Part shown: positions 51,454-59,731 of the stretch, piece by piece | Position numbering within the stretch: position 1 is the first letter of the stretch | Layout: every line of letters begins with the position of its first letter | Origin: VAZQ01 sp036557705 | Lineage (GTDB): Bacteria > Pseudomonadota > Alphaproteobacteria > Rhizobiales > Xanthobacteraceae | Length of the DNA stretch: 64,000 bases | Direction: 5' to 3' | NCBI GenBank assembly: GCA_036557705.1 | Contig: DATBHB010000015.1 | Location: forward strand, 1 to 64,000 | Made by a program: the position numbers and the translations under genes | The notes under the pieces: model-generated | Database searches by the model: none | Seen by the model: only the letters and a program-made list of their open reading frames with translations | Told to the model about the DNA's origin: nothing

Positions 51454-51999
51454 TTAGGCCTTTGGCGGCAGGATCGCGAGGACTTCCACTTCGAGCAGAT
51501 ATTCCGGATTGGCGAGCCGCGAGACCTGCAGCAGAGTGGACGCAGGCAATGTCGACTTGTTGCTGAAATAGGACGTGCGCACTTCGCGGTAAGCCGGGCC
51601 GTCTCGGTCGATGTCGAGCATGTAGGTGTTGAGCTTGACGATGTGCTCGAACCCGCCGCCGACGGAGGCGAGCGCGGTCTTGATGTTCTCCATCACGCGC
51701 GTGGCCTGGGGGCGGATGCCGCCCGGAACCACTTTGCCATTCGTATCCTGCCCGGTCTGTCCGGCGAGGAAAACGATGCGGTGCGGCCCGTTTACTTCCA
51801 CGACTTGGGAATAGGTGGGAGGCGAGGACATGCCCGGCGGGTTGGTGTGGCGAACGGAAGCGGTTTGTGCTTCCGCGGGTGTGGACGAAACCGCTCCGGT
51901 TGCAGCCACCAACGTCACGGCGGCGGCAACGACCTCGCGACGGGACGTGCCCGGCTCGTTGGCGCTCGCGGACGTGGAAGGCGTGTACTCGATGGTCAT
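51454..51999 (-). CDS. RidA-family protein with Tat-like export signal
   Basis: The 181-residue protein has a twin-Arg signal region (Ser-Arg-Arg-Glu-Val-Val then a hydrophobic Ala/Val stretch ending Ala-Glu-Ala-Gln near residue 45). The YjgF/RidA fold follows at about 55-180 (Phe-Leu-Ala-Gly-Gln-Thr-Gly, Gln-Ala-Thr-Arg-Val-Met-Glu-Asn-Ile, Pro-Ala-Ser-Thr-Leu-Leu-Gln-Val). The usual catalytic Arg position (Pro-x-Arg-Ser/Thr) is Pro-Ala-Ser-Thr here, so deaminase activity on 2-aminoacrylate is doubtful. RidA proteins are normally cytosolic. AGGAG precedes the ATG. Confidence 0.85.
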   Translation of the reverse strand: MTIEYTPSTSASANEPGTSRREVVAAAVTLVAATGAVSSTPAEAQTASVRHTNPPGMSSPPTYSQVVEVNGPHRIVFLAGQTGQDTNGKVVPGGIRPQATRVMENIKTALASVGGGFEHIVKLNTYMLDIDRDGPAYREVRTSYFSNKSTLPASTLLQVSRLANPEYLLEVEVLAILPPKA

Positions 52000-52107
52000 G
52001 GTCGGCTCCTGTTGATTGGACTCGCGGCGATGCCTCTCCTGCTTGGAAGGAGAAGCGTCATGGGAGCCTATCGCGGAAGAGGCCGCGGCGAAATCAGGAC
52101 TGCCGGC

Positions 52108-53433
52108 TCAGAGCGCAGCACCGGCGCGGCGCTGGTTTTTGTCCAGGCGTTTGGCATTCGTCGGGGCGTTTTGGCGTTTGGCGATGGCCACGGTGTCCGC
52201 GTGTTTCGCATGCGCCGGGGCGTCTGCGTGGTTCGGATGCGCCAGGCTGTCGGTGTGCTTCGGATGCGCCAGGCTGTCCGCCTTCCTCCCTTGCGCGGGG
52301 CCATCCACGTGCTTCGCGGTCCCCGCGCTTGCCACCCGTTGCCCGTTCACGCCGCGGTGGTCTGCGTATTCCTTGCCGTCGATGGGCCCAACATGCGGGG
52401 GATCTTTATCGAGATAGGGCCTGCCGATCCCAAATTCCTTGCCGCGCGCGTCGATCCATTTCCATAATTCTTCGCTCGATGCCTGTCGGTCGGCACGGGT
52501 CTCACCTTTGACGCTTACGAGGTCGGCGGCAAGCCCATGGCCGTAGCCGCCGTGCCGGCTGCCGCCGTGATACGAGTTGTCGGAAGCCGCCTTTTTTCCG
52601 GCTGCGATCGATTGCCGGTAGTCGTCGCGGAAGGCGCTCGTAATACCGGGTTCGAGCCCCGCATCGTCGAGCGCGCGCAGGAGGCGGTAAACTCTCAATT
52701 TGAAATCGTGATCCATGCCCCCGATCACGTAATCCATGGTGGACATGCCGACTTTTTCCGCCGCATCGGGATCCTTCCAGCCGAAGTCCTCATTCATGAA
52801 CTTGCTAATTGTTTTCTCGACGTTGTGGAGCTTGCCCTTCTTCTTGATCGAGACGCTGACATGTTCCTCGGATTTGACGGTGTCGAGCTTTGGCGTCCGC
52901 TCATAAACGGCCCAGAGGTATTGATTGATGCAATCATCCAGCAAAAAGCAGTCTGCGGAGGTCTGGGCCGAGTTTATCTTCACCCCTGGCTCGAGGGCGG
53001 CGAGTTTTGGCTCGGAGGATTCCGGCCTTGCATCCGGCTCGGCGGGAACAGCGCTCAAATTCCGTTCGGCAACCGCAGCCATTAGATCTCGATCCGATGA
53101 TGCCGACGGTGCGTCCGCACCGGCAGAATTGTCTATCGGGCCCGTATCGGCTGGTACCGGCAGAACTGCGCTTTTCGGAGCGTCCACCGCGACGGCTTTG
53201 TCCAGTTCGATAGGCGCCGCTTTTTGCTCTTGAGCGGCAAGCGCGAACCCTTCCTGAGGCGGCGTTCGATCCAGAGCGGGTGCCCGCTCTGGAAGTACAA
53301 GAGCGGGGCTGAAGCCTCGGTCAGGATTTGCAGGACCGCCATAGAGGAGCGCCGCCACGCTGCCCCACAGCAGACATTGGGATCCCAGGATGAATCTCAC
53401 GGTACCCCCCAACTTGCCTTGCCGGCACCTCAT
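52108..53433 (-). CDS. Peptidase M15-like protein with repeat tail
   Basis: A 441-residue protein. A hydrophobic segment near residues 12-30 may anchor it or serve as signal. A Pro/Ala/Asp-rich linker follows (about 35-150), then a domain at about 215-345 of the D-Ala-D-Ala carboxypeptidase/VanY-like M15 type: Thr-Ser-Ala-Phe-Arg, Ser-Tyr-His-Gly-Gly-Ser-Arg-His-Gly-Gly-Tyr-Gly-His-Gly-Leu-Ala-Ala-Asp and Pro-Pro-His-Val give zinc-type His/Asp residues. The C-terminus has five 9-residue repeats. The start may be ATG 53433 (GAGG upstream) or GTG 53400 (GGGGGG upstream). Target probably peptidoglycan; inferred. Confidence 0.7.
   Translation of the reverse strand: MRCRQGKLGGTVRFILGSQCLLWGSVAALLYGGPANPDRGFSPALVLPERAPALDRTPPQEGFALAAQEQKAAPIELDKAVAVDAPKSAVLPVPADTGPIDNSAGADAPSASSDRDLMAAVAERNLSAVPAEPDARPESSEPKLAALEPGVKINSAQTSADCFLLDDCINQYLWAVYERTPKLDTVKSEEHVSVSIKKKGKLHNVEKTISKFMNEDFGWKDPDAAEKVGMSTMDYVIGGMDHDFKLRVYRLLRALDDAGLEPGITSAFRDDYRQSIAAGKKAASDNSYHGGSRHGGYGHGLAADLVSVKGETRADRQASSEELWKWIDARGKEFGIGRPYLDKDPPHVGPIDGKEYADHRGVNGQRVASAGTAKHVDGPAQGRKADSLAHPKHTDSLAHPNHADAPAHAKHADTVAIAKRQNAPTNAKRLDKNQRRAGAAL
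52135..52269 (-). repeat. Five 27-bp repeats coding for a nonapeptide tail
   Basis: The tail of the M15-like protein is built of five 9-residue units with consensus Ala-His-x-Lys-His-Ala-Asp-x-x, the last two degraded (Arg for the second His). At DNA level the units have a 27-base period, with near-identical CGGATGCGCC words (CGCATGCGCC in the first) at 52207, 52234 and 52261. The unit is rich in His, Lys and Asp and may bind wall polymers or metal. Confidence 0.8.
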
Positions 53434-53528
53434 TATCGGCCTCAACAATGGACAGAAAATGACAGCCGATGCAAAAATCAGCGGAAAAAGGTTACCGGTT
53501 CGGCAGGCCTCCGCGACCGCTTCGGGTA

Positions 53529-54398
53529 TCAATCTACCCCAGGCGACTGGGCAGCGTATTTTTTCGCCAGGTTATCGAATTCAATCAGCTGGCGGATGAG
53601 GCTGTCCATCTGCTTTAGCGGCACCATGTTTGGTCCATCTGAAGGAGCCGTGTCGGGATCCTGATGCGTCTCGATAAATATCCCCGCGATTCCCACTGCC
53701 ACCGCCGCCCGCGCCAGCACTGGCACGAATTGCCTCTCTCCGCCCGAAGAAGCCCCCTGCCCGCCCGGCTGCTGCACCGAATGGGTAGCATCGAAAATTA
53801 TCGGCGCGCCGATCGTCTCGCGCAAGATCGGCAGCGCGCGGAAGTCGGAGACGAGCGTGTTGTAACCGAACGAAGCGCCGCGCTCGGTCACGAGCACGTT
53901 GCGGTTGCCGGACTGAGTAATCTTGCCGACGACATGAACCATGTCCCAGGGCGCCAGGAATTGGCCCTTCTTGACATTAATGACGCGGCCGGTCGCACCC
54001 GCCGCAGCAAGAAGATCCGTCTGCCGGCATAGAAAGGCCGGAATTTGCAGCACATCGACGACCTCAGCGACGCGCGCGCATTGATCGGATTCGTGGACAT
54101 CGGTGAGCACTGGAACGCCGACCGAGGCGCGGATTTCGGCAAAGATCGGCAGCGCGGCGTCGAGCCCAAGGCCCCGATTACTTCTTGCGCTCGTCCGATT
54201 GGCCTTGTCGAAGGATGTCTTGTAAACGAGCCCGATCCCGATTTTCTCTGCCACCTCCTTGAGTGCCGAGGCCATTTCGAGCGCATGACCGCGGCTTTCG
54301 AGAGCGCACGGCCCGGCAATCAAGGCAAGCGGCAGGCCGTTGCCGAAGCAGACGTTGCCAGCGGTAACGATCGAGTTAGGCGCCTCGTCCTCAGTCAT
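53529..54398 (-). CDS. kdsA: 3-deoxy-8-phosphooctulonate synthase
   Basis: The 289-residue enzyme condenses phosphoenolpyruvate with arabinose 5-phosphate to make KDO-8-P for lipopolysaccharide. Motifs: Leu-Ile-Ala-Gly-Pro-Cys-Ala-Leu-Glu-Ser near residues 25-34, Tyr-Lys-Thr-Ser-Phe-Asp-Lys-Ala-Asn-Arg-Thr-Ser, Asp-Val-His-Glu, Lys-Lys-Gly-Gln-Phe-Leu-Ala-Pro, and Phe-Asp-Ala-Thr-His-Ser-Val-Gln-Gln-Pro-Gly-Gly. It indicates a Gram-negative outer membrane. Its ATG overlaps the stop of the VOC gene upstream (ATGA). Confidence 0.97.
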   Translation of the reverse strand: MTEDEAPNSIVTAGNVCFGNGLPLALIAGPCALESRGHALEMASALKEVAEKIGIGLVYKTSFDKANRTSARSNRGLGLDAALPIFAEIRASVGVPVLTDVHESDQCARVAEVVDVLQIPAFLCRQTDLLAAAGATGRVINVKKGQFLAPWDMVHVVGKITQSGNRNVLVTERGASFGYNTLVSDFRALPILRETIGAPIIFDATHSVQQPGGQGASSGGERQFVPVLARAAVAVGIAGIFIETHQDPDTAPSDGPNMVPLKQMDSLIRQLIEFDNLAKKYAAQSPGVD

Positions 54399-55267
54399 TT
54401 TCTTTCGCTTTCTTCAAAGACAAGCGTTGCGCCGTGGGCGGCATCCGGCGGGATGACAAACGTCCCCATATGCGTCGAGACGGGTACATTTTCACCCCTC
54501 GCCCTGGCCAGGAAATCGGCGCCGTTGCCGACAGCAAAGCGCACGGCTGCAAGCCGCGCGCCAACTGAAATGTCGGGAGGCAAAACGCCGAAATGCAGCC
54601 GGAACGCGGCCGGGTCCATTACCCGGATGTCGCCGCGCGGGGTCGGCGCGACAATCCCGCTTGAAGTGGCTTGCAGCTCACGCACGCCGACGAAGGCAGA
54701 AAGAAAAATGTGGAGGTCGCTCGGGTTTTCGGTGACCAGCACAGCACCCGCGATTCCCATTGCATCGTTGGCATGCTTCTGCAACGCCGGAGCCCAGAAA
54801 TTTTCCGAGGAATGCTGCTGGCAGACGCCGAAACCGATTTCGGGGGCACGAGGTTCGCGGGCGAAAGCCACCGAAAATCCGAGTCGCACTTTTCTGCCGT
54901 CCGGGTTCGTTCCTTCGCGCTCGAAACGCAGCGCGTCGGAAACCCCAATGCCGGACGCCCGAAACTCGGCCGCATCGGAAGCCGCGTTTCCACTCTCCAG
55001 CATGACGAAAGAAAGTCCCTCCTGCCGCTTGAGAAACAGCCGATTAAAGGTGCCGAACAGCGCCGCAATCGGATCGCTGCCAAGCTTCTCCGGCTCGATG
55101 ACGGCCAACAGTTCGAGAAAACATCCCGGAAACTGAATAATGTGGTTTTGGGTGCCCCACGGATGGTGGTTGCGCACCCCGACCGTGAACCCCAGCCGGT
55201 GATAGAAATCGGCAGCCGCGTCGAGGTCGCGCACCGCGTGAACGACGTGATCGAGACCGCGGGCCAT
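54395..55267 (-). CDS. VOC/glyoxalase-like protein
   Basis: A 290-residue protein. The N-terminal VOC module (about 1-125) begins Leu-Asp-His-Val-Val-His-Ala-Val-Arg-Asp-Leu-Asp-Ala-Ala and continues Phe-Tyr-His-Arg-Leu-Gly-Phe-Thr-Val-Gly. A second half (about 130-290) has the same strand rhythm, giving the usual paired-domain barrel of the glyoxalase-like family (PF13468 type). Metal-binding His and Glu residues are plausible but substrate is unknown. It is translationally coupled to kdsA by a 4-base overlap. The start at 55267 was chosen because the family begins there; a longer frame runs into repeats. Confidence 0.82.
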   Translation of the reverse strand: MARGLDHVVHAVRDLDAAADFYHRLGFTVGVRNHHPWGTQNHIIQFPGCFLELLAVIEPEKLGSDPIAALFGTFNRLFLKRQEGLSFVMLESGNAASDAAEFRASGIGVSDALRFEREGTNPDGRKVRLGFSVAFAREPRAPEIGFGVCQQHSSENFWAPALQKHANDAMGIAGAVLVTENPSDLHIFLSAFVGVRELQATSSGIVAPTPRGDIRVMDPAAFRLHFGVLPPDISVGARLAAVRFAVGNGADFLARARGENVPVSTHMGTFVIPPDAAHGATLVFEESERK

Positions 55268-55286
55268 GCTAGCCTGCCCCCGGTGT

Positions 55287-55383
55287 GTCCCGGATGCGGT
55301 GCAGCGCGAGCGCGCGCCGCGCAAGTAGGCACCGTTCCGGCTCCTCGATTGCGCGCGCGAGTGGTGCACCGCTAATCCGGGAC
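55287..55383. repeat. GTCCCGGAT / ATCCGGGAC inverted repeat element
   Basis: GTCCCGGAT (55287-55295) and its exact complement ATCCGGGAC (55375-55383) bound an 97-base GC-rich unit, and a further CCCGGGAC lies at 55469-55476. GGTGCA and TGCACC words next to the two arms extend the symmetry. The layout fits Bradyrhizobium-type palindromic intergenic repeats. The element fills the 220-base gap between two leftward genes. Confidence 0.5.
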
Positions 55384-55487
55384 CGCCAAGATCGAGCTTC
55401 TAGCGGCCCCGGTTCTGCGGCGCATCGCGGCTCTTGTTCTGAGCCGTCAGAGGCCGCGCTGCGCTGCGCCCGGGACACGCGCGCGCT

Positions 55488-57761
55488 TCACGCTGCGTCG
55501 AGGGCGGCCTTCACCCGCTCGGGCGTGAAGGGGACGCGGCGCAGCCGTACGCCGGTCGCGTCGAACACCGCGTTCCCGATCGCCGCCGGAACTAACCCGA
55601 GCGCCATCTCGGCGGCGCCGGACGGGGCCTCCTCCGGCCGCTCAATCAGCACAATGTCGATCGTCTTCGGCACCGAGTCGATGTACAGCACCGGATAGGT
55701 CAGCCAATCGACGCTGGTCACCATGTTCTGATCGAAGCGCACTTCCTCGAACATCGCGCGGCTTGTCCCGTAGACCAGCTGCCTGTCGATTACATGCTTG
55801 AGCGTCTCGGGGTTGACGATCATGCCGACATCGTGCGCGCAGACATACCGCACCAGGTCGATCTTGCCCGTCTTACGATGCACCCGCACTTCGGCGATGA
55901 GAGCGATGAACGTCGAGAAGTGACGCCGGAACGCGATCCCACGGCCGACCGCCACATCCTTGTCCTTCTGGTCGCTGCGCGGTGAGGGCCGCTTCTCCCA
56001 GCCATAGCGTTCCGCCGCTATCCGCACCGCGTCGCGATCGCGCGGGTTCGTAAGGTAGCGCAGCCGGAAATCGACCGGATCGGTATCGGTCGACGCCGCA
56101 ATTTCATCCATGAAGGACTCGCTGCCGAACAGGATCGGCGGACCATAGGGATCGCGCACATGGGTCGTGCGTAGCGGCGAAGCACGATCCATGAGCGGGG
56201 GCACGATGTCCCAGCCAAGCCGGCCGTGATCGAACGTGTAGGAGGCGACCGGAATTTCGAATGTCCACTGCGGCTTGAGCGGCAGGCCGAGCAGATGTCC
56301 CGCGAGCACGTCAGAGGCCCGGCTCTCGCGCGTGTTCGTGTCCATGCGCGAGAACGCCTTGCTGATATACTCGTAGGCGATGACCTTGCCGGAAGCATCG
56401 AGGCCGGCGCGGCCGGTATTGACAGCCGCCGTTCCTTTCGGGTCCCAGGCAAGGCCCTCGTGGCGCATGTATTGGACACGCACCGGCCGCCCCAGGTGTT
56501 GTGAGAGCACTGCCGCATCCGCAGTGGCGTCCCCCTGGTCGTTGCGGCCATAGGAGCCGGTGCCGAACACCCAGATCGCGCGCACCTTTTCCCGAGGCAG
56601 GCCCAGCAATTCGGCCACGCAGGCAGCCGAGTCATAGGGCTTCTGGCTGGAGGTCCAGATGGTGGCCTCACCGCCGCGCACATCGGCGACTGCGCATGCG
56701 GGCCCGGTGCTGGCGTGGGACTGGGTCGGGTACTCGTATTGCCCTTCGATGATGCGGACCGCCTGCTTAAGCCCCTCCTCGACCGAGCCGTTCTCCCGCT
56801 GGATCCCGCGCTTGATCACCGTGGCGTTGCGGATGTGCTCGTGCAGCTTGTCATGGCCGGGGAAATTCGGGTGCGACTCCGACCAGACGACTTTGAGCTT
56901 TCGTGCCGCCTTGACGGCATTCCACTCTTTCTCGGCAACCACCGCGAGAAGGTCCTTGATCCAGACCACCCTGGTACCCGGAATATCCTCGATCGACGAT
57001 TCGTCGACCTTGACCGGCACAGCTCCCGCAACAGTCGGGCGGATCATGCGGGCATGCAGCATTCCCGGCAGCCGGACGTCGTTGACCATTTCAAGCGTGC
57101 CGAAAGCTTTTCCCGGCAGATCGCGCCGCCGGAACGATTGTCCGATCACCTTGAACTCGGCAGGCTTCTTAAGCGGAGCTTCGGTTTCGACCGCAAGCGC
57201 GCTCGAAGTCTTGCCGTTCCATTTCACCTTGCTGTCGAAATAGCGCCCGCCGATGAGCTCGGCATAGGAGATGCGCTTGGTTGGATCAGCGACCGCGTGC
57301 ACCGCGCCATCGGTCACGGTGAGGTCATCCGCCGGCACGCCAAGGGAGTTCGCGGCCATCTCAATCAACAAACGCCGCGCTTGGGCTGCGGTCCGGCGCA
57401 GCATCAAGCCGCCATGCGATACCCCAATGGCAGCGCTCGCCCCGCCCATGTCGAGGGTGAGCGCGCTGTCGCCCATGACGACGCGCACGTGTTCATACGG
57501 GACGTCAATTTCCTCCGCCACCATTTGTGCGATGGCGGTGGCGAGCCCCTGCCCACCATCGATCTTGCCGTAATAGGCGACGACGGTGCCGTCGGCATCG
57601 ATCGTAATGTAGGAGTCGAGTTGATCGCCGGTCACAGGCGGGCGCGTGGCTGAGCCGTTGGTTGCGCCGGCGGCCCAGCTGGGCGGGCCAGCGAGAGTGA
57701 CCAGCAAGGCTCCAGTCGAGGTAAGGAAAGCCCGGCGGCTGAGAGTTTCGATGTTGTCCAT
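55488..57761 (-). CDS. Molybdopterin-binding subunit of xanthine dehydrogenase-family oxidoreductase (IorB-like)
   Basis: The 757-residue large subunit hydroxylates N-heterocycles or oxidises aldehydes using the molybdenum cofactor. It starts with a Tat signal (Ser-Arg-Arg-Ala-Phe-Leu then a hydrophobic run ending Trp-Ala-Ala-Gly). The two cofactor domains follow, with Gly-Gly-Gln-Gly near residue 75 and Gly-x-Gly-Ser-Tyr-Gly-Arg-Asn-Asp. The C-terminal Ala-Ala-Glu in Pro-Ser-Gly-Ala-Ala-Glu is at the place of the catalytic Glu. GAGGAGAG precedes ATG 57761. The small Fe-S subunit gene is upstream; no FAD subunit is present. Substrate unknown. Confidence 0.9.
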   Translation of the reverse strand: MDNIETLSRRAFLTSTGALLVTLAGPPSWAAGATNGSATRPPVTGDQLDSYITIDADGTVVAYYGKIDGGQGLATAIAQMVAEEIDVPYEHVRVVMGDSALTLDMGGASAAIGVSHGGLMLRRTAAQARRLLIEMAANSLGVPADDLTVTDGAVHAVADPTKRISYAELIGGRYFDSKVKWNGKTSSALAVETEAPLKKPAEFKVIGQSFRRRDLPGKAFGTLEMVNDVRLPGMLHARMIRPTVAGAVPVKVDESSIEDIPGTRVVWIKDLLAVVAEKEWNAVKAARKLKVVWSESHPNFPGHDKLHEHIRNATVIKRGIQRENGSVEEGLKQAVRIIEGQYEYPTQSHASTGPACAVADVRGGEATIWTSSQKPYDSAACVAELLGLPREKVRAIWVFGTGSYGRNDQGDATADAAVLSQHLGRPVRVQYMRHEGLAWDPKGTAAVNTGRAGLDASGKVIAYEYISKAFSRMDTNTRESRASDVLAGHLLGLPLKPQWTFEIPVASYTFDHGRLGWDIVPPLMDRASPLRTTHVRDPYGPPILFGSESFMDEIAASTDTDPVDFRLRYLTNPRDRDAVRIAAERYGWEKRPSPRSDQKDKDVAVGRGIAFRRHFSTFIALIAEVRVHRKTGKIDLVRYVCAHDVGMIVNPETLKHVIDRQLVYGTSRAMFEEVRFDQNMVTSVDWLTYPVLYIDSVPKTIDIVLIERPEEAPSGAAEMALGLVPAAIGNAVFDATGVRLRRVPFTPERVKAALDAA

Positions 57762-57772
57762 GGTCTCTCTCC

Positions 57773-58237
57773 TCACGCCTGCCGAGCGGCGCGCTTGACG
57801 GCACGCAGCGCCGCCCCGTGCGTCCCGCAACGGCAGATCAGGCCGCTTAGCGCATCCTTGATCTCTTCGTCGGTGGGGCTGGGATTGCGATCAATGAGTT
57901 CTGCCGCGGTCAGAATCCAACCATTGATGCAGTAGCCGCATTGGTTGACCTGCTCTTCGATCCAGGCCGCCTGGACGCGGTGCGGCTTCTCGGGAGTGCC
58001 GAGGCCGGCAAGCGTCGTGACCTTCCTGCCGCCGACCGCACGCAACGGCGTTACGCAGGAACGCACCGCATGGCCGTCGAGCTGCACGGTGCAGGCCCCG
58101 CATTGACCCAACCCGCAGCCGAAGCGGGGATTATTCAGGCTAAGGTCATCGCGCAATGCATAGAGCAGCGGCATATCGGGGTCATCGACCTCGATCGTGC
58201 GCGCGCTGCCGTCGACGGTCAGCGTGAATTGCGCCAT
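57773..58237 (-). CDS. 2Fe-2S subunit of xanthine dehydrogenase-family oxidoreductase (IorA-like)
   Basis: The 154-residue small subunit carries two 2Fe-2S clusters: the plant-ferredoxin type (Cys-Gly-Leu-Gly-Gln-Cys-Gly-Ala-Cys, about 40-48, plus a later Cys in Val-Arg-Ser-Cys-Val) and the helical type (Gln-Cys-Gly-Tyr-Cys-Ile-Asn-Gly and Ile-Cys-Arg-Cys-Gly-Thr). The last motif ends Thr-His-Gly-Ala-Ala rather than the common Tyr-x-Arg-Ile. It has no signal peptide and would be exported with the Tat-signal-bearing large subunit, 11 bases downstream. AGGAGGAA precedes ATG 58237. Confidence 0.93.
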   Translation of the reverse strand: MAQFTLTVDGSARTIEVDDPDMPLLYALRDDLSLNNPRFGCGLGQCGACTVQLDGHAVRSCVTPLRAVGGRKVTTLAGLGTPEKPHRVQAAWIEEQVNQCGYCINGWILTAAELIDRNPSPTDEEIKDALSGLICRCGTHGAALRAVKRAARQA

Positions 58238-58473
58238 CTGGTGATTCCTCCTGCAGCACATAAGTTCCTGGTGGAGATTGGCACAATCTTAGCACAAACC
58301 GCCGCCGCCGAAATGGCCCTAGCGCGGCACACCCACCGGCCACTCCGTCTCATCGGAGCGGCAAACTCACTCGGACTGGGGTGCGGGAATTTCTAAAATG
58401 ATACTTGAATACCGCGCGTGAGAGCGTCCAAAATCTACAAGGGGGACAAGCGGATTGCACAGGGGAGAACATC

Positions 58474-58977
58474 GTGAAGTATTGGCGCCTGATGACCTCG
58501 ATCGCTGTGGCACTGCTCATCCTGCCACAGATCGCGCCCGCCCAGGACCTCGCAACCTCTATCATCGGAGTATGGAAACTCACCTCGTTCAGCACCAAGG
58601 AGGTGCCGACAGAAAAGGTAGGCAAGCCCTTCGGCGAGCATCCGTCAGGCTATTTCTTCTTCACGCGCGGCGGCAAGGTGGCTTTCTTTGCCATTGGGCA
58701 GGATCGAAAGCCGCCTGCATCGACCGCGCCCACCGACGCCGAACGCGCTGAACTGTACAAGACGATGATTGCCGCCTTTACCGGAACCTACAAGGTCGAA
58801 GGCGCAAGGGTCATCATGCAAGTGGATGCGTCGTGGAACCAGGCATGGACGGGAACACAGCAACCTCGCAACATACAAATTGCAGGCAATCAGCTGACTG
58901 TCACGACGCCGCCGCTCAAGAGTCTTATTTCTGGTCAGGAGATCGTGGTTACTGCAGTCTTTGAGCGTGCCGAATAG
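58474..58977 (+). CDS. Lipocalin-like domain protein, exported
   Basis: The 167-residue protein has a signal peptide ending Ala-Pro-Ala-Gln (about residue 25) and a lipocalin-like beta barrel (PF13924 type): Ile-Gly-Val-Trp-Lys-Leu-Thr-Ser-Phe near the start, His-Pro-Ser-Gly-Tyr-Phe-Phe-Phe-Thr, Phe-Thr-Gly-Thr-Tyr-Lys-Val-Glu, and Thr-Thr-Pro-Pro-Leu near the end. Ligand unknown. GTG 58474 with GGGGAGA upstream was chosen over an earlier frame start at 58405. It is divergent from the Mo-hydroxylase genes. Confidence 0.8.
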   Translation: MKYWRLMTSIAVALLILPQIAPAQDLATSIIGVWKLTSFSTKEVPTEKVGKPFGEHPSGYFFFTRGGKVAFFAIGQDRKPPASTAPTDAERAELYKTMIAAFTGTYKVEGARVIMQVDASWNQAWTGTQQPRNIQIAGNQLTVTTPPLKSLISGQEIVVTAVFERAE

Positions 58978-59030
58978 AGGACTGGGTATCGATCCGTGAA
59001 AGTCATTTAGTGCGAACAGGGAGGATGGGG

Positions 59031-59429
59031 TCATGCGACCTGAACAAAACCATCCAGCCTTGTGGCTTTTCGGTCCAATGTCGCGGTAACTTCGGATCCA
59101 TACGCCGGATTCACCCGAGCCATCAGCGCATCGACGAAGTCTACTTGCCCTTTTTTGTAATCTTCGAGACTGGCCCGTACGGCGTCGTGATGTTCCACAA
59201 TCCGATCGCCGCCGATCAGCAGCCCTTCAGTCGCTGCTGCGATGTCGGAGCGCCCATACCCATACGACACCGCCAGAACCCAGGCGAACTCCGCGAGAAC
59301 GATCGAAGCGATGAACCCCGGCGATTCCGGCGTGCAGTGGCGACTGAGAAAGCGCTTCGCAGCTTCCGCCTGTCGAAGATCATCGTGCACAACGAGACGC
59401 ACGAGGACGTTGGTATCGAGGCCGATCAT
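59031..59429 (-). CDS. vapC: VapC-type PIN-domain toxin
   Basis: A 132-residue PIN ribonuclease. The acidic metal site is visible as Asp5 (Gly-Leu-Asp-Thr-Asn), Glu47 (Val-Leu-Ala-Glu-Phe-Ala-Trp) and Asp97/Asp100 (Val-Asp-Phe-Val-Asp-Ala-Leu). VapC toxins cleave tRNA or rRNA. The start overlaps the stop of the antitoxin fragment by ATGA. All catalytic residues are present although the antitoxin looks truncated, so it may be neutralised by another antitoxin or be poorly expressed. Confidence 0.9.
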   Translation of the reverse strand: MIGLDTNVLVRLVVHDDLRQAEAAKRFLSRHCTPESPGFIASIVLAEFAWVLAVSYGYGRSDIAAATEGLLIGGDRIVEHHDAVRASLEDYKKGQVDFVDALMARVNPAYGSEVTATLDRKATRLDGFVQVA

Positions 59430-59557
59430 CGCTTTCGGCCGACGGCGCGTTGGAAACGGTTGGCCACCGACTTTCGTATAGCCTCGTCCATTTCCTCAAG
59501 CGAGACAGTACGTTTCGGAGGGGGCAGAAGGCCTGCCAATTCGCTGAGACTCCCCAC
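59426..59557 (-). pseudogene. vapB: Truncated VapB/AbrB-type antitoxin
   Basis: The frame ending at 59426 encodes the C-terminal toxin-binding part of an AbrB/MazE-like antitoxin: Pro-Pro-Pro-Lys-Arg-Thr-Val-Ser-Leu-Glu-Glu-Met-Asp-Glu-Ala-Ile-Arg-Lys-Ser-Val near the middle of 43 residues. No DNA-binding swapped-hairpin N-terminus is found: upstream the frame is closed by TAA about 50 bases before the only possible start, GTG 59557. Either the N-terminus has been lost or this short form binds toxin without binding DNA. Confidence 0.6.
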
Positions 59558-59731
59558 GAGCCCGCCCGTTTTGATCCCGGGCCGACGAAAACCGCGCGGT
59601 TAAAACGACGTAAAATCCCGCGGTGCAGCACTCTGTTTGTCGCAACCGCGCAGTGCTATCCTCCTGGCTGAGCACAGGAAGGACAGATACGCCCCCAAGA
59701 ACCAGTTGAGGTCCTGCCTCACAGGTAGCCG

